Shown: positions 1 through 7,377, counted from the first letter of the stretch. The stretch is 19,036 nucleotides of DNA from CAYVZZ01 sp964456185 (GCA_964456185.1 CAYVZZ010000042.1:1-19036), one strand, 5' to 3'. Made by a program: numbers and translations. The notes: a model not told the origin generated them from the letters alone.

Positions 1-394
1 ACAACATCAGCACCAGACTAAACGCCAGTGAAAGACAGCCAAGTTGCAACAGCACACCCAACCGCTCGCGGTTTTGTGACTGAAAGGCGACAAACAACTC
101 GCCAATAGTAATGGGCCGTTGTTGCTCCACGTTATACGCCATTTGTTGGAAGCCTGCGGCCAACAAGGGAGTCACCAACGCCGCCATCAAAATGCCGACA
201 ATCGGCACGGACGTCAGAATAAAGCGCAGCGCAAACATAATGAGCACGGCTAAAACAAACACCAACCAGCTGCGCGTAAAGATGTCCCAGGCTTGTTTAA
301 TCCAAGCCAAACCAGCTTGCGGTTCAAGCGCCTGGGGGTCAGTGAGTGTTAACACACCAGGCTGTTGAGGTGATGAATCAGTGGGAGTGGTCAC
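1..394 (-). CDS. Multi-pass inner-membrane protein, BPSS1780-like (3' truncated by window edge)
   Basis: The reading frame starts with GTG at 394 and runs off the left edge after about 131 codons. The start is fixed by an in-frame TAA three codons upstream and by an AAGGT ribosome site a few bases before GTG. The N-terminus is polar and proline/glutamine-rich for about 30 residues. It then has a Trp-rich amphipathic stretch, a long hydrophobic block of about 40 residues that probably makes two membrane segments, a polar loop around an NVEQQRPI motif, and the beginning of a further segment. This order resembles the BPSS1780 family of small membrane proteins of unknown function, though I name the family from memory. 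The gene begins 25 bases after pmbA on the same strand, so the two are probably co-transcribed. No catalytic motif is visible in the part present. Confidence 0.6.
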   Translation of the reverse strand, partial: MTTPTDSSPQQPGVLTLTDPQALEPQAGLAWIKQAWDIFTRSWLVFVLAVLIMFALRFILTSVPIVGILMAALVTPLLAAGFQQMAYNVEQQRPITIGELFVAFQSQNRERLGVLLQLGCLSLAFSLVLML

Positions 395-419
395 GGTGTT
401 TTACCTTGTCCGAGTCGTT

Positions 420-1790
420 TCAGCTTTGGCCAGCAATCTTCATTTCATCGAGCAACAGGCTGCCACAATGCACCCGGCTACGGGTGTCGATATCGGTGCC
501 TGCAGCTTGCAGCCCCAGGAACATATCGCGCAGATTACCTGCCAAGGTGAATTCTTCAAGCGGCTCGGCAATTTCACCGCCCTCAACACGAAAGCCCGAG
601 GCACCACGCGAATAATCGCCCGTTACCGGGTTAATCGCACGCCCCATTAATTCGGTAATGACCACGCCATCGCCCATGGTTTTGAGTAGATCGGCGTAAT
701 CCTGGTCACTGTGGGTAATGGTGAGGTTGTGTACTCCGCTGCCATTACCGGTTGGGGCCATATTTAATCGGCGCGCCGCATAAAGCCCCAGTGCGTAGCC
801 CGAAAGCTGGCCTTCATTGACGAATGTCTGCTCACGCGTGGGCAGGCCATCGCCATCAAAAATTAACGAACTGCCATAGCCCGATAAACGGGGCCGCTCG
901 CTGATGGTGACCCAGTCGGGGAAGATTTTTTCTCCCAATGAATCCCCCAGGAAGGAATTTTTTCGGTACAAGTTACCGCCGCTAATCGCCCCAACAAAAT
1001 GCCCCAACAAGCCGCTGGCGACTTGTGGTGTAAACAACACCGGATAATTGCCCGTTTCCGGTTGGCGACCACCCAAGCGTGCCAGCACACGGCGGGCTGC
1101 TTCTTGACCAATGGCCTCGGCGGATTGCAACCGGTCGGCACGACAATTTGAGTCATACCAATAGTCGCGCTGCATGCCATTATCGTCACGGGCAATCAAC
1201 ACGCAGCTGCGCTGATGGCTACTGCCCTTATACCCCTGACTAAATCCTTGGCTATTGGCATACCAGGTGAGCCCCACGCCAGATGCCACATCAGCCCCTT
1301 CCGAGTTAACAATGCCCTGGTTGGCGCGTCCGGCTTGCTCACAAGCACGCGCCTGTGCAATCGCCTCATCTGGTGTCAGCGCCCAGGGATGGTAAACATC
1401 CAAGTCGGGAAAATCGGTAGCCAACAGTGACACATCAGCCAAGCCAGCGTAGGGGTCGGCCTCAGCTTCGCGGGCTATTGCCAACGCAGCTTCAACGGTG
1501 GTTTGTATGGCCGCATCACTATCGTCTGTGCTGCGCGCCACCCCACGACATTGACCAAGATAAACGGCCACTGTTAATTGACGGCTATGATGAAATTCCA
1601 ATGCATCGACACTGTCGAGCCGCACCGATACACTTAGCCCCACGCTGTGGCTAATGCGCGTTTCTGCCGCACTGGCACCCAACCGTTTAGCCACTTGCAG
1701 TACCTTAGCGGCACTTTCTGCTGCTCGCGCTTCTTCACCGGCAGCAATTTCAGCGTGACCGGCATGTGATTGAGACAATGTGTCTGCCAT
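420..1790 (-). CDS. pmbA: Metalloprotease subunit PmbA/TldE
   Basis: This 456-aa protein matches the TldD/PmbA family over its whole length; the E. coli protein is about 450 aa. PmbA (TldE) pairs with TldD to form a cytoplasmic protease that matures microcin B17 and degrades unfolded peptides and CcdA. Only TldD carries the HExxxH zinc site, and none is visible here, as expected for the PmbA partner. Recognisable family features are the YWYDSNCR region near the middle, the glycine-rich ISGGNLYRKNSFLG segment, the NPVTGDYSRGASGF block and the C-terminal LRDMF ... SLLLDEMKIAG ending. An AGG five bases before the ATG can serve as ribosome site. A probable extended -10 promoter lies about 35 bases upstream. 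No tldD is present in this window. Divergence from darP is the same arrangement seen around pmbA/yjgA in many gammaproteobacteria. Confidence 0.95.
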   Translation of the reverse strand: MADTLSQSHAGHAEIAAGEEARAAESAAKVLQVAKRLGASAAETRISHSVGLSVSVRLDSVDALEFHHSRQLTVAVYLGQCRGVARSTDDSDAAIQTTVEAALAIAREAEADPYAGLADVSLLATDFPDLDVYHPWALTPDEAIAQARACEQAGRANQGIVNSEGADVASGVGLTWYANSQGFSQGYKGSSHQRSCVLIARDDNGMQRDYWYDSNCRADRLQSAEAIGQEAARRVLARLGGRQPETGNYPVLFTPQVASGLLGHFVGAISGGNLYRKNSFLGDSLGEKIFPDWVTISERPRLSGYGSSLIFDGDGLPTREQTFVNEGQLSGYALGLYAARRLNMAPTGNGSGVHNLTITHSDQDYADLLKTMGDGVVITELMGRAINPVTGDYSRGASGFRVEGGEIAEPLEEFTLAGNLRDMFLGLQAAGTDIDTRSRVHCGSLLLDEMKIAGQS

Positions 1791-1822
1791 AACTACCTAC
1801 CCTATGATTCAACGCGCCCCAG

Positions 1823-1831
1823 TGTATAGCA
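1823..1831 (-). promoter_or_regulatory. Probable extended -10 promoter of pmbA
   Basis: Read on the minus strand this is TGCTATACA: a TATACA hexamer (1823-1828) preceded by the TGn extension. No good -35 is visible at 16-18 bases upstream, which is common for extended -10 promoters. Transcription would begin near 1815, giving a leader of about 25 bases before the pmbA ATG. Confidence 0.4.
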
Positions 1832-1912
1832 GGATGGCGGTAACGTCTTCCGCTGCTTGCATCCGTCCCACTTTATGGAAAAATAGCCGCTCCGACCTAG
1901 CTGAAGCACAAG

Positions 1913-2440
1913 ATGACAGACGAAACGCCTAGCCAGCGCCCCAACAAAACCCAGCACAAGCGCGAAGCCGACAACCTGCAAGATATTGGCTTGCAATTAT
2001 TGGAGCTATCGCCTGACCAACTCGCGCGACTGTCGCCCACTCAATCACTGAAAGAGGCACTGACCGAGGCCAAGCGCATTACTCAACCAGAAGCGCGTCG
2101 CCGTCATGCGCAGTTTATTGGCAAGCTGATGCGCCAAGATGACAATCGTGAATTGGTCGAACGATTAGAACGGCTGCTCGACCCCAGCCGCAAGCAACGC
2201 CTGGCGCACTGGCTCAATCAATTTATTGCAACTGATGACAAGGCCACTCAACAAACACTCGTTAGCCAATTGTTGGATTGGTATCCACATATCGACCGGC
2301 AACACTTGCGTAATTTGATTCGCAACTTACAGAAACAACGCCCCACCGAACCGAGCGATGGGTTGCCACCCGCCTATAAAAAGGCGAAAAGCAAATTGCA
2401 TCGCTATCTCAACACGGTAGACGACACCGCCGATTGGTGA
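1913..2440 (+). CDS. darP: Ribosome biogenesis factor DarP (YjgA, DUF615)
   Basis: This 175-aa, highly charged and Gln/Arg-rich protein matches the DUF615/YjgA family (about 180 aa in E. coli). It has no signal peptide or membrane segment. DarP binds a late 50S assembly intermediate in the cytoplasm and supports large-subunit maturation. Family-like stretches include KREADNLQDIGLQLLEL near the N-terminus, the EAKRITQPEARRRHAQFIGKLMR block in the middle (residues roughly 52-75) and the HIDRQHLRNLIRN segment before a basic tail. The ribosome site ahead of ATG 1913 is weak, with only an A/G-rich AAGCACAAG. The gene diverges from pmbA across about 120 bases. Confidence 0.9.
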   Translation: MTDETPSQRPNKTQHKREADNLQDIGLQLLELSPDQLARLSPTQSLKEALTEAKRITQPEARRRHAQFIGKLMRQDDNRELVERLERLLDPSRKQRLAHWLNQFIATDDKATQQTLVSQLLDWYPHIDRQHLRNLIRNLQKQRPTEPSDGLPPAYKKAKSKLHRYLNTVDDTADW

Positions 2441-2587
2441 CAAAAAACGGCTTCTGTGTCACAAATTGTCAGTTATGTGATGCATTTCAAAGTCATCTTG
2501 TGCCCGACTTCCCTCTTCGCACCTGGCAAGTCCGTAGAATACGACCGTCAATGACAGGTTGTAATTTGCGCATTTGTGGAGCTGGCC

Positions 2588-2965
2588 ATGATTGACCATT
2601 TCATCGCCAAAGTACCCAAACAGATTTGGGCTGAAGGACTCTCGTCTCGTCAACCAGTATGGGAAGCGTCTTACAATGTAGCCGGCTGGGTAAAAACGCT
2701 TGGCGGCCAAGGCCAAATTAGTCTCATTGTCGAGCATGAAGACGGTGCCGGGACACATCGCACCCTGGTCGATAACGCGCACGTCACCCGCGATGGAGAC
2801 TCACTTCTGTCATCACAAGTTCGCTTGCGCTTCAAAGGGCAGGTAAAGTCAGTTAAGTTGTTGTTGCAACTGGAAAATGATGCCATGAAGCATCAGATGG
2901 AAGAGTTGTATATGCAGCGCCATCAAAGCAAAAAGCCCACCCGCAAGCTGATTTCCAACTTCTAA
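2588..2965 (+). CDS. Unrecognised 125-aa cytoplasmic protein
   Basis: I do not recognise this protein. The ATG at 2588 is preferred over an in-frame GTG at 2576 because the GTGGAG at 2576-2581 sits seven bases ahead and makes a normal ribosome site. There is no signal peptide or membrane segment. Residues about 35-100 alternate hydrophobic and polar residues, suggesting a small beta-rich domain (for example QISLIVEHE and VRLRFKGQVKSVKLLLQLE). The C-terminus is a short helix followed by a lysine-rich tail (QSKKPTRK). Codon use is like the neighbours and the frame is intact. It stands alone: darP ends about 150 bases upstream, and no co-directional gene follows closely. Its function is unknown. 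Confidence 0.7.
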   Translation: MIDHFIAKVPKQIWAEGLSSRQPVWEASYNVAGWVKTLGGQGQISLIVEHEDGAGTHRTLVDNAHVTRDGDSLLSSQVRLRFKGQVKSVKLLLQLENDAMKHQMEELYMQRHQSKKPTRKLISNF

Positions 2966-2972
2966 GCCCCCA

Positions 2973-3161
2973 CTAGCCAACACGCAACCGAGATAGCTCG
3001 GCTTCAGGCTGAGATCTTTCTTGTAAAGGTTCGTCTGACTGGTCGGCACGGGGTGTCAACAATGACGTTGGCATCGTGGAAAACGCCAACCCAGTCTCCC
3101 GATTGAGTCGTGCCACCGCCCAATCCGGTGACCACTTTTCCAGCTCCAGTAATTGTCCCAT
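2973..3161 (-). CDS. Candidate small protein (62 aa), hypothetical
   Basis: The frame opens with ATG at 3161, preceded by GGAG at seven bases, which is a proper ribosome site. It encodes MGQLLELEKWSPDWAVARL..., an amphipathic N-terminal half followed by a Pro/Ser/Glu-rich hydrophilic tail. Its composition looks protein-like, with no known motif, signal or membrane segment. A different frame on the same strand (3004-3249, starting MESLRNSDIKKEV) overlaps it and has no ribosome site. Joining the first 30 or so codons of that ORF to this one would need a single-base shift near 3150, so this could be an intact small gene, a frameshifted remnant of a longer one, or chance. I recognise neither product. 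Confidence 0.3.
   Translation of the reverse strand: MGQLLELEKWSPDWAVARLNRETGLAFSTMPTSLLTPRADQSDEPLQERSQPEAELSRLRVG
2988..3001. other. Small hairpin CCGAG-ATAG-CTCGG
   Basis: A perfect 5-bp stem with a 4-base loop lies 23 bases after the stop of the 125-aa gene. No run of T follows, so it is a weak terminator candidate at best. Confidence 0.3.
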
Positions 3162-3289
3162 GGTACGACTCCGGCGTGGTACGCAAATAACACACTTCCT
3201 GTGTCGGTAACACTTCCTTTTTGATGTCGCTATTTCGTAGCGACTCCATTAGTTATTCAGCAATATCTGTGCCAGAGAAAAACAATACA

Positions 3290-3318
3290 TTGTAAAATAG
3301 CGTATATCGCCCTTTAAT
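3290..3318 (+). promoter_or_regulatory. Probable promoter of the AraC-family gene
   Basis: TTGTAA (3290-3295) and TTTAAT (3313-3318) are separated by exactly 17 bases, matching 4/6 and 5/6 of the sigma-70 consensus. Transcription would begin near 3325, leaving a leader of about 65 bases before ATG 3391. Confidence 0.5.
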
Positions 3319-3390
3319 CCGACGTGACCAACTTGCCGGAAAAGGCCAAGCACGGTATGTTGACCCAACGCTATTGCGAGCCATTTCACC

Positions 3391-4410
3391 ATGACAATTA
3401 TCAAAATGAGCCCAGACCAATATTCGGCTTCGTTCGAATATGTGCCGCTATTGGTCGATATGATGCGGAAACGCGGCATTTCGGCTAACGAGCTGCTGAA
3501 GGGAATTGACCTACCTGATAAAAGCCGCTGGAATGAGCCCGGTTTACGCATCCTAGCCAATGAATACGAGCAGCTTATTCGGCGTGCCATTACCCTCAGC
3601 GGAGAACCTTGGCTGGGCTGGGAATTTGGCATGTCGATGAATGTATCGACCCACGGCTTCCTTGGCTATGCTGCCATGAGCAGCGCCACCTTGGGCGACG
3701 CAATTGATTTGGCGGTGCAATATTTCCGTACGCGCAGCACCATTGTCGCTTTGGAGTCGTTTGTCGATGGCGACCAAGCCGTCATTCAGGCCAACGAGCA
3801 GATCGCCCTAAACGATATCGCCAGCTTCAGCATGGAAAGTCTGTTCAGCAGCCTGTACTTCATGGCACAAAAAATGCTGATCGACAAACCGCTGGTTGGT
3901 GAAGTCCGTTTGGCTTATCCGCGCCCGAGTTATTTCGACAAACTAGAGCCGCTGCTCCCTGGCCCCGCCACTTTCGATTGCCCCCATCACCAATTACGCT
4001 TTGATGCCGCGCTGCTGCAAGAGCCGCTGCAATTCGCCGACCCGCGTTTATCGCAAATGGCACGTTCACAATGTGAAGAAGAAATGGTCGACATCAAAAC
4101 GCCACCGGCCTTATTGGGACAAGTGAAGCGTATTGTCTTGGCCGAAGTCGGCAACTTCCCCAATGTGGATGAAGTAGCCGAGCAGCTTTACATGTCGTCG
4201 CGTACGCTGAAACGCAAGCTACAACAACTGGGCACTAGCTATCAGAAAATCCTTGATAGTTTACGCCGTGGCTTGGCCGTGGAATACCTCACGCGTAGTG
4301 AGCACACCATCGACGAAATCGCTGCACTTCTGGGCTATTCAGATGCCTCCAACTTTGCCCGCGCCTTTCGTCGCTGGACGGACAAAAACCCGTCGGATTA
4401 TCGCCAATGA
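3391..4410 (+). CDS. AraC-family transcriptional regulator (Arabinose_bd type)
   Basis: This 339-aa cytoplasmic regulator has the two-domain layout of AraC relatives with a PF12625-type N-terminal domain. Residues about 15-210 form the effector/dimerisation domain, with the typical GFLGYAAMSSATLGDAIDLAVQYF segment. Residues about 240-339 form the paired helix-turn-helix, with AEQLYMSSRTLKRKLQ in the first and IAALLGYSDASNFARAFRRW in the second, which is the family signature. Members of this subgroup commonly control catabolic or lipid-related genes; the actual ligand is not visible. A second in-frame ATG lies at 3406, and neither has a strong ribosome site. A promoter is seen 70-100 bases upstream. 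The stop overlaps the start of the HIT gene (ATGA), so the two are translated together. Confidence 0.9.
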   Translation: MTIIKMSPDQYSASFEYVPLLVDMMRKRGISANELLKGIDLPDKSRWNEPGLRILANEYEQLIRRAITLSGEPWLGWEFGMSMNVSTHGFLGYAAMSSATLGDAIDLAVQYFRTRSTIVALESFVDGDQAVIQANEQIALNDIASFSMESLFSSLYFMAQKMLIDKPLVGEVRLAYPRPSYFDKLEPLLPGPATFDCPHHQLRFDAALLQEPLQFADPRLSQMARSQCEEEMVDIKTPPALLGQVKRIVLAEVGNFPNVDEVAEQLYMSSRTLKRKLQQLGTSYQKILDSLRRGLAVEYLTRSEHTIDEIAALLGYSDASNFARAFRRWTDKNPSDYRQ

Positions 4411-4805
4411 GTCAACTTGCTGCCCAGCTTGAGGCTGACACGCTTCCAGTGGCCGAAGATGATTTTATCTGGCTGCGCTATATGAACGACCAGCGCTTTG
4501 CCTGGCTCATTGTCGTGCCCAAGCAGCCAAACCTACGCGAATGGTATGAGCTGTCGCCAACTGACCAAAGCCGCTTATTGACGCGTGTTAATCAGCTAGC
4601 GCAACAGTTGCAAGACATCACTCAAGCCGACAAAATGAACCTGGGAGCGCTGGGTAACCTAGTGCCCCAGCTGCATATTCATATCATTGCCCGCCGCCAA
4701 GGCGATGCCTGCTGGCCGGGCTCGGTTTGGGGGCAAGGCCAACCGCAGCCCTATACCAACGGCGACACACCAGACTGGCTGGCCACTTTACAAGCCAATC
4801 TTTAG
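4407..4805 (+). CDS. HIT-family (histidine triad) nucleotide-binding protein
   Basis: The product is 132 aa, about the usual size of a single-domain HIT protein. The signature is at residues 88-94, QLHIHII, followed by ARRQGDACWP. It fits H-phi-H-phi-H-phi-phi except that the first histidine is Gln; His90 would be the nucleophilic middle histidine and His92 the third. Such proteins hydrolyse or transfer nucleoside phosphates (dinucleoside polyphosphates, AMP-lysine and similar); the substrate cannot be told from the sequence. The N-terminal part carries the expected beta-strand pattern (FAWLIVVPKQ). Its ATG overlaps the stop of the AraC-type gene by 4 bases, so expression is probably coupled. 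A candidate promoter for the next gene lies at its 3' end. Confidence 0.88.
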   Translation: MSQLAAQLEADTLPVAEDDFIWLRYMNDQRFAWLIVVPKQPNLREWYELSPTDQSRLLTRVNQLAQQLQDITQADKMNLGALGNLVPQLHIHIIARRQGDACWPGSVWGQGQPQPYTNGDTPDWLATLQANL

Positions 4806-4818
4806 CCCATGATATAAG
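4787..4818 (+). promoter_or_regulatory. Candidate promoter ahead of the enoyl-CoA isomerase-like gene
   Basis: TTTACA (4787-4792) is followed by GATATAAG (4811-4818). Spacing is 18 bases to GATATA or 20 to TATAAG, so the match is moderate. Initiation near 4824 would make the in-frame upstream ATG at 4824 unusable and supports ATG 4887 as the start of the crotonase-type protein. Confidence 0.35.
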
Positions 4819-4886
4819 CTGTCATGGCAGCCACTTGCGGATTACGCCACACTAGCAGTCACTTCACACAGCCAATCGACGTTACT

Positions 4887-5648
4887 ATGACTGATATTCT
4901 TCAAGAACAAGACGGCGCCATCTTGCGTTTACGCATTAACCGCCCGAAAAGCAAAAACGCCCTCACCCATGCCATGTATACCGCGCTGACCGACGGCCTA
5001 AAACAGGCGGCAGACGATAAATCGACCCGCGTTGTGTTGATTCAAGGTGTGGATGGCTGCTTCTGTGCCGGTAACGACATGAACGATTTTCTGGAGCACC
5101 CGCCAGAGAATCACGATAGCCCGGTCATGCAATTCCTTGCCACCTTAATGGCCTTTCCCAAGCCGGTGGTGGCGGCCGTGGAAGGCCCGGCAGTCGGCAT
5201 TGGGACAACCATGCTGTTGCATTGCGATTTGGTATATGTGGCACCCGACGCCAAACTCAAGCTGCCGTTTGTCAGTTTGGGAGTTTGTCCGGAAGCCGGC
5301 TCCAGCATGATATTGCCCGCTTTGATGGGGCATCAACGCGCGGCCGAGCTATTGCTGTTAGGTGACACCATCAGCGGGGAAAAAGCAGCTGCTATTGGAC
5401 TGGTTAATCGCGCCAGCGAACAATGTATTGCCGATGCCGAGAAAGCCGCACAACGGCTGGCCTCACTTCCCCCTTCGGCCATTCGACTCACCAAGCAATT
5501 AATGAAAACAGTGCCGCAAGACCCGTTGCAGCAACAAATGCGCTTGGAAGGAGATCATTTTTTCCAGCGTTTATCGTCGCCGGAAGCCCGCGAGGCCATG
5601 CAAGCGTTTGTGGAAAAACGCGCGCCCGACTTCAGCCAATTCGATTAA
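4887..5648 (+). CDS. Crotonase-fold enoyl-CoA hydratase/isomerase, likely delta3-delta2-enoyl-CoA isomerase
   Basis: The protein is 253 aa from ATG 4887. An ATG at 4824 would add 21 residues unlike the family and lies beside a likely -10 element. Crotonase hallmarks are GCFCAGNDMNDF (residues 57-68, first oxyanion-hole loop) and the VEGPAVGIGTTMLLHCDLVY segment (98-117). The two glutamates used by true enoyl-CoA hydratases are absent: the first position is Thr within GIGTTM and the second is Phe128 in KLPFVSLG. Instead Glu136 in CPEAGSS lies where peroxisomal-type (ECI2/Eci1) delta3,delta2-enoyl-CoA isomerases have their single catalytic Glu. It probably moves double bonds during beta-oxidation of unsaturated fatty acids. 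The mapping is done by eye. Its stop overlaps the stop of the convergent lipoprotein gene. Confidence 0.85.
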   Translation: MTDILQEQDGAILRLRINRPKSKNALTHAMYTALTDGLKQAADDKSTRVVLIQGVDGCFCAGNDMNDFLEHPPENHDSPVMQFLATLMAFPKPVVAAVEGPAVGIGTTMLLHCDLVYVAPDAKLKLPFVSLGVCPEAGSSMILPALMGHQRAAELLLLGDTISGEKAAAIGLVNRASEQCIADAEKAAQRLASLPPSAIRLTKQLMKTVPQDPLQQQMRLEGDHFFQRLSSPEAREAMQAFVEKRAPDFSQFD

Positions 5649-6361
5649 GGCTTAGTGGTGCTGGTCGCAGGTTCAGGAAGCGCCAGCGGCTGCACCATTG
5701 GTTCAATCGGTAGCGTGACATGATCACCCGAGTCGCGTTCAACAGAACCAGCAGATGTGGAATCGGTTGTGGCCGGAAGCAACGGCAACGCCTGCAAGTG
5801 CTGCAACAACAGCGGGTCATTCAATAGCTTGGTGAGCGCGCGAGACAGCACTTGATTCAGCATAGCCTGATTCTTCTCGGCGTCAGGCGTAAATGGCTGC
5901 TCGAACGTAATGCTACTCGTAAAGGTGCGGGTATATTGCCCTTTCACCGTGGCCAGCACCGCTTTCAAGGTGGCATCGACCACCACCCGATTGACGATAC
6001 TGCCGCTGGCAGGCACATAATGCAGTGCCACCGGCCCCACCGTCAGCACCGCCGACTCCCCTCTTGCGTTCAGGGTATTAAACCCTCGGCTCTGCAGGTT
6101 ATGACGCACCTTGTCGGCGATCAAATCAGCCACGTCATTGCTTGCGCGAATCAAACTGGTGTCGGCATAAATGCCACCACGTGAGCCAATAACCGTGTTG
6201 TCTCGCCAATCTTTGCCCACCACGCGTAGCGGTTGGTTATGCCCTATGCTGTTTTGTTCGACATGGTTAACACTAGGCGTCAACGTTACCCGTTGCGGAC
6301 TTAGCGCACAGGCCGACAGAAAGGTCAGACAAACCAGGGGAATCAGATAATTCAGTTTCAT
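5645..6361 (-). CDS. yajG: YajG-family outer-membrane lipoprotein
   Basis: The start is ATG at 6361, with GAGG seven bases upstream; an upstream ATG eight codons earlier has no such site. The resulting 238-aa protein opens with a classical lipoprotein signal, MKLNYLIPLVCLTFLSAC, with the lipid-modified Cys at 18 and Ala at +2, which predicts sorting to the outer membrane. The mature part has the YajG-type segment GSRGGIYADTSLI (about residues 59-71) and a conserved-looking FTSSITFEQPF strand. The last 45 residues are a low-complexity Pro/Ser/Thr tail. E. coli YajG is shorter (about 190 aa), so the tail is an extension. Function of the family is unclear. It follows ispB on the same strand after 35 bases and probably shares its transcript. 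Confidence 0.8.
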   Translation of the reverse strand: MKLNYLIPLVCLTFLSACALSPQRVTLTPSVNHVEQNSIGHNQPLRVVGKDWRDNTVIGSRGGIYADTSLIRASNDVADLIADKVRHNLQSRGFNTLNARGESAVLTVGPVALHYVPASGSIVNRVVVDATLKAVLATVKGQYTRTFTSSITFEQPFTPDAEKNQAMLNQVLSRALTKLLNDPLLLQHLQALPLLPATTDSTSAGSVERDSGDHVTLPIEPMVQPLALPEPATSTTKP

Positions 6362-6396
6362 GTGGCGTCCTCGTTCTCTGTTCATGCGTTAGTAAA

Positions 6397-7377
6397 TTAT
6401 GTATGACGGTCGACAGCTTGTGCGGCCAAATCTGCCAGCGCCTGACGATACGGGCTGTCAGGTACCGCATCGAGCTGTTGCAGTGCCAAGGCCGTTTGGT
6501 CGCGCGCCACTTTCAAGGTGTATTCCAGCCCACCAGACGCTTGCACCAACTCGACGATCTCATGGAGCGCCGACGCATCACCGGTTTTAATCGCATGGCG
6601 CACGGTATCAGCCGCCTGCTGACTGCCATTTTTCATGGTGTAGATCAGCGGCAGAGTGGGCTTGCCTTCGGCTAGATCATCGCCGACATTTTTACCCAGC
6701 TCTTCAGCAGTGCCGCGATAATCCAACACATCGTCAATGAGCTGAAAGGCCACACCCATATGGCATCCGTAAGCGGCCAATGCCATTTCTTGCTCAGCCG
6801 TTTCCTTTTTGTCGGCCAAGGCCAAAATCGCTCCAGTTTGAGCCGCCGCTTCAAACATTTTTGCCGTTTTATCATGAATCACACGCATGTAATGTGATTC
6901 AGTCGTATCCGGGTTGCGACAGTTAAGCAATTGCCACACTTCGCCCTCGGCAATAATGTTGGTACCGTTGGATAAAATCTCCAACAGGCGCATGTTGCCG
7001 ATATTCACCGCCATCTGAAATGCACGCGAGATTAAAAAGTCGCCAACCAGCACACTGGGGCTATTACCCCACACTTGATTAACGGTGGGTCGACCTCGGC
7101 GTAACGCGGATTCATCCACCACATCGTCATGCAGCAAAGTGGCGGTATGCAGCAGCTCAACGACCGCTGCCAACTCAATATGTTTATGTCCTTCATACCC
7201 CAAGGAGCGGGCGCTAAGTAGCGCCATAAGCGGGCGCAATCGCTTGCCGCCAGCTTTGACAATATATTGCCCGACCTCACGTACCAAGGGCACGTTAGAA
7301 TCGAGACTCGACACGATAAAGGCGTTGACCGCTGCAAAATCATCGGCAGCGACGGCACGCGGATCGGCAAATTCCAT
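6397..7377 (-). CDS. ispB: Octaprenyl diphosphate synthase IspB
   Basis: This 326-aa trans-polyprenyl synthase matches the E. coli length (323). It extends farnesyl diphosphate with isopentenyl diphosphate to make the C40 side chain of ubiquinone-8 and menaquinone. Both aspartate-rich Mg-binding motifs are present: DDVVD at 84-88 in LLHDDVVDESALRRGRPTVN and DDVLD at 215-219 in FQLIDDVLDY. The family stretch GGKRLRPLMALLSA (43-56) and the lysine motif GDDLAEGKPTLPLIY are also intact. ATG 7377 is chosen over an in-frame ATG at 7470 because a TTGACT/TAGCAT promoter lies between them and the extra 31 residues do not resemble the family. The chain length (C40) is inferred from similarity, not read directly. 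Its divergent neighbour here is a tRNA gene. Confidence 0.93.
   Translation of the reverse strand: MEFADPRAVAADDFAAVNAFIVSSLDSNVPLVREVGQYIVKAGGKRLRPLMALLSARSLGYEGHKHIELAAVVELLHTATLLHDDVVDESALRRGRPTVNQVWGNSPSVLVGDFLISRAFQMAVNIGNMRLLEILSNGTNIIAEGEVWQLLNCRNPDTTESHYMRVIHDKTAKMFEAAAQTGAILALADKKETAEQEMALAAYGCHMGVAFQLIDDVLDYRGTAEELGKNVGDDLAEGKPTLPLIYTMKNGSQQAADTVRHAIKTGDASALHEIVELVQASGGLEYTLKVARDQTALALQQLDAVPDSPYRQALADLAAQAVDRHT

Larger units (their letters stand above)
2966..3390. other. 425-base intergenic stretch with weak minus-strand ORFs
   Basis: Between the 125-aa gene and the AraC-type regulator there is no confidently coding gene. The stretch holds a small hairpin (2988-3001), a candidate 62-aa minus-strand ORF (2973-3161), an overlapping 81-aa minus-strand ORF in another frame (3004-3249), a 9-bp direct repeat at 3192-3200 and 3210-3218, and the likely araC-type promoter at 3290-3318. 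No plus-strand ORF of useful length is present. Confidence 0.6.

Noticed and set aside
2438..2475. Possible terminator after darP
   Set aside because: TGACA/TGTCA can pair only over a long loop and no T run follows.
3249..3632. 127-aa minus-strand ORF across the start of the AraC-type gene
   Set aside because: It overlaps the promoter and coding region of a clear gene and has no recognisable domain.
4824..4886. 21-residue extension of the isomerase-like protein
   Set aside because: The start coincides with the predicted transcription start and the residues do not resemble crotonases.
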